Origin: Omphiscola glabra
Taxonomy: Eukaryota > Mollusca > Gastropoda > Lymnaeidae
Direction: 5' to 3'
Length of the DNA: 64,000 bases
Assembly: GCA_964017045.1 (NCBI GenBank)
Contig: OZ024794.1
Location: 248,001 to 312,000, forward strand
In this document: positions 1-11,074 of the stretch, one piece after another
Layout: each line of letters begins with the position of its first letter
Position numbering within the stretch: the stretch's first letter is position 1
Program-made: the position numbers and the translations under genes
Notes under the pieces: model-generated
Database searches by the model: none
The model's input: the letters and a program-made list of their open reading frames with translations, nothing else
What the model was told of the DNA's origin: nothing

Positions 1-339
1 CTCGTAAGGAGGCAATAAAAGAACTTCTTATCTGAATTCAAAAAATAGAAAAATATGAATCACGAAAGATCTGCATAATATAAATAATATGCATTAGACA
101 AGTTCAAATAACATTTACACAGCATTCAGACATCATTCAAAAATAATTCTTACATCAATCACACATCATTCAAACATTATGCACATATTTTACAAGATCA
201 TTCACACATCCTTTAAACATCATGCACCTATTTTAAAAAGATCATTCACACATCATTCTGACATCAAGGTCAGCACAGAGTCAATTGAAATCACTTGGGT
301 AAAAAATGAAAAGATGACGTCAGTCAACATGTCAATAAA

Positions 340-514
340 CACGACTTGGACCATGCCATTGTATGTTAACATAGGACTTTGACCATGTCATTGTATGTTG
401 ACAAGAGAGTTGGACCATGTCATCGTATGTTGACATGAGACATGGACCATGTCATCGTATGTTGACATGAGACGGATAATGTCATCGTTATGTCATCTTT
501 TGTTGACATGAGAT
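340..514. repeat. Degenerate ~30-bp array
   Basis: Five to six diverged units share ggaccatgtcatcgtatg. The copies differ by small insertions and substitutions, suggesting an old array. Confidence 0.75.
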
Positions 515-571
515 ATACAGTACATTAACCTGAGCATTCTATCGTATCATCAATTATGACAGAAGCGAAGG

Positions 572-658
572 GACGAATCAACATATCAGATATCACTAAT
601 GATGGACAAAACAAATAGATGGATGAATCAACATATCAGATATCACTAATGATGGACA
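572..658. repeat. 50-bp direct duplication
   Basis: Two nearly identical copies, recognisable by gaatcaacatatcagatatc at about 575 and 625. Confidence 0.85.
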
Positions 659-904
659 CAAAAATGAATGGATAGCACTGCAAAACATAACGTTATGACA
701 TAAACGGTACCACACATTTGGTGCTGGATGGTGGTGTAGTCTAATGAGTCCCGTAGGCGGATACATTAACACAATGAAAAACTCGGCCATTGCACCATGA
801 TGCTCCCTTGGGTTATCCAGGTGCGTGGAGAGAGGCAATTTGCTGTCGAGGATCCCTCTTATAATTCTAAATAAAACAATCTAAGGCCATGTCATTGCGT
901 CCTG

Positions 905-1372
905 CGAAGTCTACATACACTATCGTCACATTGTGACATATCAACAATATCGTCACATTGTGACATGACCACACTATCTTCACATTGTGACATGACCACA
1001 CTATCTTCACATTGTGACATGTCCACACTATCGTCACATTGTGACATGTCCACACTATCGTCACATTGTGACATATCCACACTATCGTCACATTGTGACA
1101 TGTCCACACTATCGTCACATTGTGACATGACCACACTACCTTCACATTGTGACATGTCCACACTACCTTCACATTGTGACATGTCCACACTACCTTCACA
1201 TTGTGACATGTCCACACTACCTTAACATTGTGACATGTCAACACTATCGTCACATTGTGACATGTCCACACTATCGTCACGTTGTGACATGTCCACACTA
1301 TCGTCACGTTGTGACATGTCCACACTATCGTCACGTTGTGACATGTCCACACTATCGTCACGTTGTGACATG
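905..1372. repeat. 27-bp minisatellite, about 17 copies
   Basis: Each unit carries cactatcgtcacattgtgac. A 13-nt near-palindrome (gtcacattgtgac) sits in every unit; the last four copies carry gtcacgttgtgac. Because 27 is divisible by 3, it opens spurious frames on both strands. Confidence 0.97.
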
Positions 1373-1634
1373 GTAATAAGGAGATGAGTAAAACAAAGTA
1401 AGGTCAAACCCGAAAAAAATGAACGCATTAAAACAAGCGTTGTTTCCTTGGTTTGAATCATTTCCTTTTTTATATTGGGACACAAAGATGCCTTTTAAAA
1501 ATACATAAAGAGTAGCTTAAATTTTATAAAGGATAACACACCATAAACAAAACACCATAAACACAACACAACGCATTCACAAATGGTATCTTCAAATAAC
1601 TTTTAAAACATTAATTTCTAATTAGACAATTTAA
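1373..1634. other. AT-rich single-copy DNA
   Basis: About 260 bp with no gene, RNA or repeat structure that I can support. Confidence 0.5.
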
Positions 1635-1812
1635 TGTGTACCGACAAAACCAAATATGGTATGAAATATTATTGTGTACCGACAAAACCAAATATGGTAT
1701 GAAATATTATTGTGTACCGACAAAAACAAATATGGTATGAAATATTATTAATGTAAACTGACAAACCAAACATGGCATGACATATTATTGTGTTCCGACT
1801 AAACCAAATATA
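1635..1812. repeat. 38-bp array, about 4 copies
   Basis: Units begin tgtgtaccgacaaaaccaaa; spacing between the first starts (1635, 1673, 1711) is 38 bp. The fourth unit is diverged. Confidence 0.85.
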
Positions 1813-1845
1813 TAAAGTAAACCAACAACTTTTTAATTAGTTTTT

Positions 1846-2037
1846 AGCGTGGGTCAGACATTTTAAACCTATTTCTGTCTGGTTCAGTCATGTCATCCCA
1901 TTCCTGTGTAAGCGAGCCCTTGCGCCCCTATACAAGTGTGGGTCAGACATTTTACATCTATTTCTGTCTGGTTCAGCCATGTGGCCCCATTCCTGTGTAA
2001 GCGAGCCCTTGCGCCCCTATACAAGTGTGAGTAAGAC
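1846..2037. repeat. 89-bp direct repeat, two copies plus a stub
   Basis: gggtcagacattttaaacct-type starts lie at about 1851 and 1940, and each copy ends in gagcccttgcgcccctatac. A third partial start follows at about 2025. Confidence 0.88.
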
Positions 2038-2275
2038 AATGTCTCGGCCATCAAATGTTAGCCGTATATACCTTTCTAAATATCTAAATCAACTGTAGAT
2101 ACATTTCTTTTATAAATATCGATCCCCGCAATAGATAACTTTCTAAAAATTAAAAGAAAATCAATCTAACCAATATTGTAGGTCAATTAAAATTTTTAAC
2201 TTGCTATTTTAGAAACAAATTTGAAATTAATATATTTAAAATATTTTTCATTTTAAAGTCAATTAGAGGCATCAT

Positions 2276-2490
2276 AATGTCAAAGTCCAGGCATCCAAAT
2301 GTCACATGGTCCAGGCATCCAAATGTCACATAGTCCAGACATCCAAATGTCACATTGTCCAGATATCCAAATGTCACATTGTCCGGGCTACCAAATGTCA
2401 CATAGTCCGGGCATCCAAATGTCACATTGTCAGGGCATCCAAATGTCACATTGTCCGGGCATCAGAATGTCACATTGTCCGGGCTTCTCT
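2276..2490. repeat. 24-bp minisatellite, about 9 copies
   Basis: Units contain aaatgtcacattgtccgggc. The spurious ORFs over it read the same eight residues repeatedly. Confidence 0.95.
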
Positions 2491-2507
2491 CAAATTGCTA
2501 CAACCCT

Positions 2508-2640
2508 TGACGCACTCGGCAACCTTCAACCCTTGACTCACTCGGCAACCTTCAACCCTTGAATCTCCGGGCAACCGTCAACCCTTGACTCTCTCGGCAA
2601 ACTTCAACCATTGACTCTCTCGGCAACCTTCAACCCCTAA
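2508..2640. repeat. 26-bp array, 5 copies
   Basis: Units share ctcggcaaccttcaaccctt, directly following the 24-bp array. Confidence 0.88.
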
Positions 2641-2848
2641 TCATGCTACAACTGAACGCCTCAGCCTCAAAAAACCTCCGCCTCAAAATGTCCCTGAGTC
2701 ATGTCTATCGATTTCAAAATTACTTTTGACACCAGTACTATCAAAATGTCAACCTTATGGTGAGTCCAGTGCTACCGAAAATTTACAAAAAAGTATAAGT
2801 ATGACATATAATCATGTTTATCGTATAAATCGTCGACACATGGATTAA

Positions 2849-2854
2849 TTTATT
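2849..2854 (-). promoter_or_regulatory. Candidate polyadenylation signal of the Ig gene
   Basis: AATAAA on the minus strand, about 200 nt beyond the stop codon, in AT-rich DNA. It is plausible by position only. Confidence 0.35.
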
Positions 2855-3052
2855 ATAAATAATAGTTTCTGTACATATTGAAACATTCAACCAATGAATT
2901 AGTGATTATAAATACTTGTTTTGAACTTAATTCAAACATACACATATTCATAGTTGACTCACAAATATAAACAACAAGGGTCACGCTAAGTAATAAATTA
3001 ACAGGTTTCGGGGTGGAGTGGTAGGGAGTTAAGTTTCGAGATCATGAACAGG

Positions 3053-3165
3053 TCACGTCAGTAGCCGATGGACGAGCAGGACTGAGAAAACAAACAGCGA
3101 GTGAGAGCTGGCAGTCTGGACACTGAGAACAGCCTTGGATTCTTGTGGTCCCGTCATGGAGCCCG
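3053..3165 (-). CDS. Ig-gene last exon, hydrophobic C-terminal tail
   Basis: This exon follows a strong acceptor (tttgttcgtttcag), enters in phase 1 and ends with TGA at 3055-3053. It encodes GSMTGPQESKAVLSVQTA, then small residues SSHS and a hydrophobic tail LFVFSVLLVHRLLT. A short tail like this after small residues suggests a GPI-anchor signal; a membrane anchor is less likely because only about 13 residues are hydrophobic. DPR and IgLON relatives are often GPI-anchored. Confidence 0.8.
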
Positions 3166-3314
3166 CTGAAACGAACAAAGACTCCAGTGTCAACGCTCAA
3201 AATACGCGTCTATGTGAAATGATCATCAACTATTATAATAATTATTTTCAAATATTTAATAGTTAATCAATTCACAAAGAAAGTAAACTTTATTTTTTCA
3301 TCACATTATCTATA

Positions 3315-3384
3315 ATCATTTATGTGCCAGATTCACATATTACCTGTATCATTTATGTGCAAGATTCACATCTTACCTGTATCG
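3315..3384. repeat. 33-bp duplication spanning an exon end and 5' splice site
   Basis: atcatttatgtgc starts at 3315 and 3348. Each copy includes a minus-strand ATACAG|GTAA donor. The copy at 3377 is the exon border; the other lies 33 nt into the intron, and its use would bring in a TGA stop. Confidence 0.85.
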
Positions 3385-3424
3385 TTCATAGCGTCAATAT
3401 CCCTCGTTGCCCTCGGCCCGCCCC
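3377..3424 (-). CDS. Ig-gene stalk cassette exon (48 nt)
   Basis: The donor ATACAG|GTAAGA is excellent. The acceptor is less certain: the only nearby AG that gives an open phase-1 frame is in ggggcagaaag, with a poor pyrimidine tract. The reading is GGPRATRDIDAMNDT, with an NDT glycosylation sequon, and it feeds in phase into the last exon. Because the exon is symmetric (phase 1 to 1) the gene would also read through if it were skipped. A 33-bp direct duplication copies the end of this exon and its donor into the intron. Confidence 0.55.
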
Positions 3425-3767
3425 CTTTCTGCCCCTTTCAACCACAAAACGTCATATAATGACATTTTCTCTCTTTAAAACATGTATATATTTATAAATT
3501 GTTCCCTTAAAAAGTTTATTTATCTATATTAAAAATGTCTTCTCTTAAAACATGTATATATCTACATTAATTAATTTTTACCTCGAAACATGTATGTATT
3601 TAAAGTAAGTGAATCCTTTAAAAAAAGAATTTCTCGTGATATAATCGAAATATTTAATCATGTGCTTGCTTTAATTTATTGCTTTCAAATTGTCCCAATA
3701 TGAACATATGCAGTCATTACAGCAGCATATTCTAAACATAGAAACATAAGAGAAGTCATTTTGCCAC

Positions 3768-4216
3768 AGGCTCGTTGATACAGCCTGCACTGCCAGAGGC
3801 TGGTTGATACAGCCTGCACTGCCAGAGGCTGGTTGATACAGCCTGCACTGCCAGAGGCTCGTTGATACAGCCTGCACTGCCAGAGGCTGGTTGATACAGC
3901 CTGCACTGCCAAAGGCTGGTTGATACAGCCTGCACTGCCAGAGGCTGGTTGATACAGCCTGCACTGCCAGAGGCTGGTTGATACAGCCTGCACTGCCAGA
4001 GGCTCGTTGATACAGCGTGCACTGCCAGAGGCTGGTTGATACAGCCTGCACTGCCAGAGATGGTTGATACAGCCTGCACTGCCAGAGATGGTTGATACAG
4101 CCTGCACAGCCAGAGGCTGGTTGATAAAGCCTGCACTGCCAGAGATGGTTGATACAGCCTGCACTGCCAGAGATGGTCGATACAGCCTGCACAGCCAGAG
4201 GCTGGTTGATAAAGCC
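3768..4216. repeat. 28/29-bp minisatellite, about 16 copies
   Basis: Units carry ggttgatacagcctgcactg. Two length variants (agaggctgg and agagatgg) mix at one end. The array lies in the 1.2 kb intron between the 24-nt and 48-nt exons of the Ig gene. Confidence 0.97.
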
Positions 4217-4299
4217 CGCCATTCATTTGGGATTTGAACCAAGCCTATTGCTGGTGTATTGAGGTTTGTCTCGGGAACACAAACACAACACTTCAACAC

Positions 4300-4628
4300 A
4301 ATGATGAGTACTACAAAATGTTATAGAGTAGAGTACTGCAATATGTTATAGCGTAGAGTACTGCAATATGTTATAGAGTAAAGTATTGCAATATGTTATA
4401 GAGTAGAGCACTGCAACATGCTATAGAATAGAGTACTGCAATATCTCATAGAGTTCTGCACTATGTTATAGAGTAAAGTTCTTCAATATGTTATAGAAAT
4501 GAATACTGCAATATTTCATAGAGTAGAGCACTACAATATGTTATAGAGTAGAGTACTACAATATGCTCTAGAGTACTGAAATATATTAAAGATTAGAGTA
4601 CTACAACATCTTACAGAGTAGAGTACTT
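4300..4628. repeat. 25-bp minisatellite, about 13 copies
   Basis: Units carry gagtactgcaatatgttata. The last unit ends within about 10 nt of the donor of the 24-nt microexon. Confidence 0.92.
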
Positions 4629-4634
4629 TCTCAC

Positions 4635-4658
4635 CTCGTTTGACATTGTTTGATCCAC
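4635..4658 (-). CDS. Ig-gene 24-nt microexon, start of stalk
   Basis: The 24 nt sit between tttcttatttcag and AACGAG|GTGAGA, phase 1 on both sides, encoding GGSNNVKR directly after Ig domain 2. The strong acceptor tract and donor support it, and the phase fits both neighbours. It could be skipped without changing frame. A 25-bp minisatellite begins within about 10 nt of the donor. Confidence 0.7.
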
Positions 4659-4734
4659 CTGAAATAAGAAATAAATTAATGCTCATTAGGTTCATGGAAA
4701 GTCGTACCAGAAGTGTTTAGTAGCGTTTAAGCAA

Positions 4735-4965
4735 ATGTCATAATGACAATGATGAAGTTAGATATTAGTGATCACAGAATATCATGATAAGCTCATATTT
4801 CACTGACTATGATGAAGTCAGATAACAATTATCAGGGATATAATGATAAGTTTATATCACATTTACTATCATGAACTCAGATAATAATGATCAGAGAATA
4901 TCATGATAAGTTCGTATCACATACGATGATGAAGTCGGATTATTGTGATCACTGGATATCAGTAT
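4735..4965. repeat. ~62-bp degenerate array, 3.5 copies
   Basis: Units contain atcatgataag and gatgaagtcagata. The array begins about 35 nt past the donor at 5000 of the Ig domain 2 exon. Confidence 0.8.
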
Positions 4966-4999
4966 CCTTGACAAATGCCTGTAAAAATAGTGACCATAC

Positions 5000-5118
5000 C
5001 TGATAGCACACTAACGTGTGCAGACGTCATCAAATCCCTGTCACCTGTCCTGCAGGTATAGAGCCCTGAGTCGTCAGGTATTGCACTGTGTATCTGTAGA
5101 TGGCTGCTAACTTGATAA
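5000..5118 (-). CDS. Ig-gene exon, second half of Ig domain 2
   Basis: This 119-nt exon lies between gaccttttccccag and ATCAG|GTATGG, entering in phase 2 and leaving in phase 1. It reads YQVSSHLQIHSAIPDDSGLY followed by TCR, giving the closing Ig cysteine, and ends with the last beta strand SAHVSVLS. The SSHLQI...DDSGLYTC...HVSVL layout is that of the second Ig domain of DPR/zig-8 proteins. Joined to the exon at 16704 it completes the domain without a gap, across an 11.6 kb intron. Confidence 0.9.
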
Positions 5119-5164
5119 CTGGGGAAAAGGTCAGATAGTGAATAATGTAGGATGTATATATGAC

Positions 5165-5545
5165 TCCGACCCACAACCCTCGGTCATCAGACCAGAATCC
5201 ATCCAGAGCCCGGTCCATTAACCCATATTCATCACATCAGAAGCCATCCAGACACAGGTCCATTAACCCACAGTCATCAGACCAGAAGCCATTTAGACAC
5301 CGGTTCATTAACCCATAGTTATTAGACCAGACGCCATCCAGACACCGGTCAATTAACCCACAGTCATCAGACCAGAAGCCATCTAGACACCGGTCCATTA
5401 ACCCATAGTTATCAGACCACACGCAGTTGAGACGCTGGTACACAAACCACAGTCATCAGACCAAAAGCCGTTTTGACAACGGACCAAAAAACTCCCAGTC
5501 TTCAGACCAATGATCCTTGTAGACGCCGGTCTACAAACCTTTAAA
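5165..5545. repeat. 45-bp minisatellite, about 8 copies
   Basis: Units contain ggtccattaacccacagtca. Copies drift away from the consensus toward the right end. It starts about 50 nt upstream of the acceptor at 5119. Confidence 0.92.
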
Positions 5546-5689
5546 GTTCAAGGTCACTTCCCCAGAGAAAGTCCAAGGTCACCAACCCCAAATAACAATA
5601 TTATATACAACAATAAAGCACCAATATATTTTAAAATCCCCAAACCCCTGACTAGGCACGATACATACCACTGATGATAGTAGTGTAAT

Positions 5690-6050
5690 AACATAGCCAA
5701 TAAGTTCTCGCTATAGTCATTATATTTGTTGATATCGCTATAGTCATTGTATTCGTTGACCGCGCTATAGTCATTGTATTTGTTGATATCGCTATAGTCA
5801 TTGTATTCGTTGATATCGCTGTAGACATTGTATTTGTTGATATCGCTATAGTCATTGTCTTCGTTGATATCGCTATAGTCATTGTATTCGTTGACATCGC
5901 TATAGTCATTGTATTCGTTGACATCGCTATAGTCATTGTCTTCGTTGATATCGCTATAGTCATTGTATTCGTTGACTTCGCTATAGTCATTGTATTCGTT
6001 GACAATAACGAACGCATTAAGGAATCGCTATAGTGTTTGTATTCGTTGAT
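5690..6050. repeat. 27-bp minisatellite, about 13 copies
   Basis: Units carry gctatagtcattgtattcgt. The 121-residue minus-strand frame over it is a repeat artefact. Confidence 0.95.
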
Positions 6051-6595
6051 ACGAATAATGAAATCAAATCTAGTTACAAAAACCGATTCTACAGATTTGC
6101 AATCTTATTCAACTATATTTCCATCGCCAAAATGGCCTATTATTAATTATTATAATATTTTGAAATAGATCTTGATATGTATTTGCAATGTATCAAACAT
6201 TTACGTTTTTGTTATGTATCAATTTTTTTTTCATAAATCACATCTTCTTGTACACCAGGTTTAGGGATTTAAGTATCAAATGTACACATCAGTTTCGTGT
6301 GTCTTGACACTCATGCAGAAGACATCCGCTATTTAAGGTTAAGTGGCTTCAAGTTGTTAGGTGAGAATATGTAAATTATCAACTTGCTAAACGGCACATA
6401 ATGATTGAAGATTGATGGCTAAAGGAGTTTTGATGATAAATAGAGGTTTGATGGTTAAAGGTTGAAATGTCTAGTACATACATATTGTATCATTACCTTG
6501 GTTAATGGTCATATCATTATTATAGTCATTAGTTAAATTATTAATACCGTCATTCGTTATATCATTATTGTAGTTAATAGTTATTTCATGTCTCT
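6051..6595. other. Intronic AT-rich DNA
   Basis: About 545 bp with no recognisable gene or element. A few weak tat/cat repeats are seen near 6490-6590. Confidence 0.5.
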
Positions 6596-7313
6596 AAAAA
6601 CTCAATGAAGTGCTACATTACGTCTCAATGAAGTGCTACATTACATCTCAATGAAGTGCTACATTACATCTCAATGAAGTGCTACAGTACGTCTCAATGA
6701 AGTGCTACATTACGTCTCAATGAAGTGCTACATTACGTCTCAATGAAGTGCTACATTACGTCTCAATGAAGTGCTACATTACGTCTCAATGAAGTGCTAC
6801 ATTACGTCTCAATGAAGTGATACATTACGTCTCAATGACGTGCTACATTACATCTCAATGAAGTGCTACATTACGTCTCAATGAAGTGCTACATTATGTC
6901 TCCATGAAGTGCTACATTACGTCTCAATGAAGTGCTACATTACATCTCAATGAAGTGCTACATTACGTCTCAATGAAGTGCTACATTACGTCTCAATGAA
7001 GTGCTACATTACGTCTCAATGAAGTGCTACATTACGTCTCAATGACGTGCTACATTACATCTCAATGAAGTGCTACATTACGTCTCAATGAAGTGCTACA
7101 TTATGTCTCCATGAAGTGCTACATTACGTCTCAATGAAGTGCTACATTACATCTCAATGAAGTGCTACATTACGTCTCAATGAAGTGCTACATTACGTCT
7201 CAATGAAGTGCTACATTACATCTCAATGAAGTGCTACATTACGTCTCAATGAAGTGCTACAATAAGTCTCAATGAAGTGCTACATTTCGTCTCATTAAAG
7301 TGCGTTACTTTTA
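6596..7313. repeat. 23-bp minisatellite, about 31 copies
   Basis: Units carry caatgaagtgctacattacg. Marker variants (gacgtgctac, then tctccatg) recur exactly 207 bp apart (9 units; 6840 and 7047), so a block was duplicated. Confidence 0.97.
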
Positions 7314-7554
7314 ACCAATCGCTCTCTTAGCTTCCTTGCCGATCCAACATAAAAACTTTGATGAGCGTATAATCAGGTGATCTCCCTTCACGCGCAATCT
7401 TGTAGACAAAGGCACGTACTAATCAAGTGCATTCCATAATGTCCATCCGTTCTCTGAACTTTTCTCCCTGACAAATTAATGGCGAACATAACGATATCAA
7501 ATCTGAACATCGAACGGTTTCCTGGCCAAAATAATCTGACATGTCCTCTCTTAA

Positions 7555-7690
7555 CCATCAGAGATCAGGCTGGAGAAAGAGGTCTAGTGGGTGGAAGGGG
7601 CAAGGTCAGAGATCAGGCTGGAGAAAGAGGTTTAGTCGGGGGGGGGGGGGAGGTCAGACATCAGGCCGAAGAAAGAGGTCTAGTAATTTT
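7555..7690. repeat. 48-bp array, 2.6 copies
   Basis: gatcaggctggagaaagagg recurs at 7563 and 7611, and a diverged third copy starts near 7660 after a run of twelve or more G. Confidence 0.85.
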
Positions 7691-7879
7691 TAAAAATGGG
7701 GGTGTGGGGGGAGAAGATTTGGAGGGGGTATGAGCCGATTGGACGAAATTAAAATGTTGCCTTTTACGAGTAACTAAAAGTTTCTTGAGAAATGTAAGAA
7801 ATCTGTACAGTGATAAATTCAAAGATGAACACCGGAAACAGCAAAGTATAGTTTGACCTGATCTAGGGGCGGGACACCT

Positions 7880-8025
7880 TCTGGAAATGATTGAGCCAGT
7901 CCCAGATGAGGGATAAGGGCCACGTTAAATGATTGAGCCAGACCCAGCAGAGGGATATAGGTCACGTTAAATGATTGAGCCAGTCCCAGCAGAGGGATAT
8001 AGGACACGTTATATGATTGAGATGT
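7880..8025. repeat. 51-bp array, about 3 copies
   Basis: Units contain aaatgattgagccagtccca and gagggatata. Confidence 0.88.
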
Positions 8026-8034
8026 CGCAGCTGG

Positions 8035-8440
8035 AATATTTGATCATGTGTACTAATGTGTACCCATAAATTGACCACGTGAATCAATGTGAACAAATAA
8101 TTTGACCTATTGTACCAATATTTTGCCCATGTGTACAAATAGGTTGACCATGTGTACCTATAAGTTCACCATGTGTACCAATAAGTTGACAAAGTGTACC
8201 AAAGTTTACACATAAGTTGACATGTGTACCAAAAGGTTGACCACGAATACCAATGTACACATACGTTGACCGTGTTCATCAATAAGTTGAACAAATGTAC
8301 CGATTAGTTGACCCTGTGTTCCAATGTACACATACGTTGACAATGTGTACTATAAGTTGACCATGTGTACCAATATGTACACATACGTTGACCATGTGTA
8401 CCAATAAGCTGACCTTGTGTACCAATTGGTTAAAAATAAT
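8035..8440. repeat. Degenerate 20-42-bp array
   Basis: Repeats of gttgaccatgtgtaccaata with many substitutions, some units fused in pairs with an extra gtacacata. Confidence 0.8.
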
Positions 8441-8870
8441 TTATCTTTATGCAAATGTGTACAATTCAGTTCAGTGTGTTTACAATTTCTTCATATAATC
8501 CGCAAATTGTACAATATCTTGGTACAGTCGGGGGTGGGGTAGCTCTAGTTGTACAACATGTTGGTACAATCGGGTCTGGTAGCACCCGTTGCACAGTTTG
8601 TTTATTGAGGCGGGAATCTAGATAGAGCCTGATTCCATCAAGATACCATGGAACGTGTACTGTGTTACATGTAACTTGAAACCAATGAGTTTGGCTTCCC
8701 ATGATCAATGCCAAGTTATTCGGTGAACGTAGTCAGAGGTATTTTCCCTGCGACCGCATAACTACTGACATTCCTTAAACATGTATTAATGCATATGTTG
8801 TTGATGCTGCCTCCAAAATATATTGATATCAATACTACATTTAACAGAGGTCAGCAACGTTGTTTTGCAA
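8441..8870. other. Intronic DNA with a weak 2-copy repeat
   Basis: A diverged duplication of about 57 bp (ttgtacaa...ttggtaca, 8500-8600). Nothing else is recognised. Confidence 0.5.
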
Positions 8871-8990
8871 AAGTAGGATTGCTATTTCATTCAGTGGTCT
8901 GCAACCAAATAGGTCCGATGTAGGATTGATATTTCATTCAATGGTCTGCAACCAAATAGGTCCGATATAGCATTGCTATTTATTTAGGGT
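8871..8990. repeat. 47-bp array, 2.5 copies
   Basis: gtaggattg starts at 8873 and 8920, followed by a diverged partial copy. Confidence 0.85.
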
Positions 8991-9071
8991 GCCAACAACC
9001 AATAAGTCGATCTAAGAAGAAGACTTATCAAAGACATTTATTTTATTGTTTAGTCTTCCCCGTGAGACTTA

Positions 9072-9240
9072 AAATTGCTTGGCGTGCTCATTCTGACACG
9101 CTTTCTGTGTGTTCTAATTCTGACACACTTGTTGTATGTGCTAATTCTTAGACACTTGCTGTGTGTACTAACTCTGACACGCTTGCTTGGTGTGCTAATT
9201 TTAACACGCTTGCTTGGTGTGCTAATTCTAAAACACCGTA
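9072..9240. repeat. 27-bp array, about 6 copies
   Basis: Units carry gtgctaattctgacacgctt; the reading frame over it repeats nine residues. Confidence 0.88.
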
Positions 9241-9344
9241 GAATGTACGAAAGCTACTAAACAGTTCTGTTTATAGCACTTTTAAAATTGAATAGATAAT
9301 AATGACTCTAAATGTTCTATTTGTATAATAATATTCACATATTT

Positions 9345-9490
9345 ACACGGTCATGAAATACCAATTGCAAAGTCATGAAACACAAAATGTAAACAGTCAA
9401 GAAACACCACATTTATAAGTCATGAAACACCACATCTATACAGAATTGAAACACCACATTAATGCAGTCATGAAACACCAATTGTGTGAG
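9345..9490. repeat. ~26-bp array, about 5 copies
   Basis: Units share gtcatgaaacaccacat with changing linkers. Confidence 0.8.
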
Positions 9491-9825
9491 TTCACATTAC
9501 AGGATTTCAGCATGTATACGACTATCATTATCTTTTAGTCCGGGCTGCTGAATTCCATTCATAGAATGATATATAAAACATCCTTAAAATGTCATTTGGT
9601 CTCAGACTAAATATCTTTTCGCACTATTTAAATTTAAAACCAATTTGGTTGTATTACGGACCGTTATAAATGAAAAATTTAATATCTTAATTTTAGTCTA
9701 AGGCTCGTTCTAGAAACAGTCCATAATAAAGGACGATACCAAAGTTTTAAAATAATATCAAGTAAAACGACAGTCAAGGCCAAAGATAATTACAATTAAT
9801 ACCTTTTTTTAATTTGTGAACTTCA

Positions 9826-9890
9826 ATCATATCATATCATATCATATCATCATATCATATCATATCATATCATATCATATCATATCATAT
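9826..9890. repeat. (ATATC)n microsatellite
   Basis: About 12 units with one 3-bp slip, running straight into the TCATATATAT start of the first Helitron-like copy. Confidence 0.95.
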
Positions 9891-11074
9891 CATATATATA
9901 TATAAAAGTGAAAATTTGTTTGTTTGTTTGTGGGTCTGTTCCACAAAGGCTTTTACACCGATTGATGGATCTTGACCAAACTTGGCAGATATATCCATCA
10001 TTATCCAGAAGGAACTCTTAAGGGGTTGAGAACTTTTAATAACATTTCGTGTGGGGCCGGGGGCCCCGAATTCGTTTTTTTCTTATATGAGCTATATAAA
10101 AAATTACAAACAAATACTCCTACGTGAATGGATGGATATCGATCAAACTTAGTGCACGTACAATTGATTATCCATATTCAAATACCGAAGGGTACTGAAC
10201 TCATAATATCCATTCTTCCGGGGGTGGGGGCCCCATTTCATTTTTCCTTATATGAGCTATATAAATAGCGATAGGCTTAATACTTACTACATGAGTTGAT
10301 GGATCTTGACCAAACTTAGTTCACATACACTTGATTATCCATACTCAAATACTAAAGGGTACCGAACTCATAATATCCATTCCTGGGGGGCCGGGGGCCC
10401 CATTTCATTTTTCCTTATATAAGCTATATAAATATTAATAGGCTCTGAAAACACTTTAGGTTCTATGTGATTTGATGGATATAGGCCTAGAGTGGTAGCA
10501 ATGCACTTCACTGTCCGTACTGAAACATCGATGGATTTAAAACTAATAATATTCAATCTAGAATTTTCTAGAAAGTTCGATAACTTTAAAACGCTATATT
10601 TATGGGATTATTCAAATAATTCAATAGATTTTAATGGGACAAATTTAAAATTTAACTTCGTAACTTACCTGAATGATATTTATAGGGCCTCATCTCAGGC
10701 AAAACTAATTCAGTACAATTATGGAATGGGCCCCCGGGCCCCATCTATTAACTTAAATGTACTACAGTTATAGAAATGCATTTAGTCGTATAATTTTTCA
10801 AGTTTACAAAATAATTACTTAAACAAGACAGTTTTTACACGGTTCGAGGAGGATAATACATTTAATCTAGAATGTTCCAGAAAGTTCCATAGCTTTAAAC
10901 GCAATATCTATGTCACAATCAAATCGGGATCCTATCGTGAAATGGGATAACATTGGAAAGGAGGAACCCTAGATGGAACGGGATCCCACAGATAACAGTA
11001 TCCTAACGGGATCTGTGGGTCACCGGGATCGGGGTCCTAATGCAATCCCGGGCCACGCCGGGTATATCGGCTAG
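9890..11074 (+). mobile_element. Non-autonomous Helitron-like element, copy 1
   Basis: The element starts TCATATATATATATAAAAGT and ends CTAG followed by T. Eight bases before the end stands a GC hairpin (CCCGG GCCACG CCGGG). A TC start, CTRR end and subterminal hairpin are the Helitron terminal signature. The inside repeats a short module, with ggatcttgaccaaactt and a GC-rich ggccgggggcccc recurring every 170-200 bp. No Rep/helicase frame is present, so the element would depend on a partner. Confidence 0.8.

Noticed and set aside
5030..5218. Overlapping minus-strand frame of 62 codons beside the Ig domain 2 exon
   Set aside because: It is a shifted reading of the true exon and its 45-bp neighbour array.
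6596..7313. Regular short repeats considered as a CRISPR array
   Set aside because: Units are contiguous with no unique spacers, and the genome is eukaryotic. The same holds for all other arrays here.
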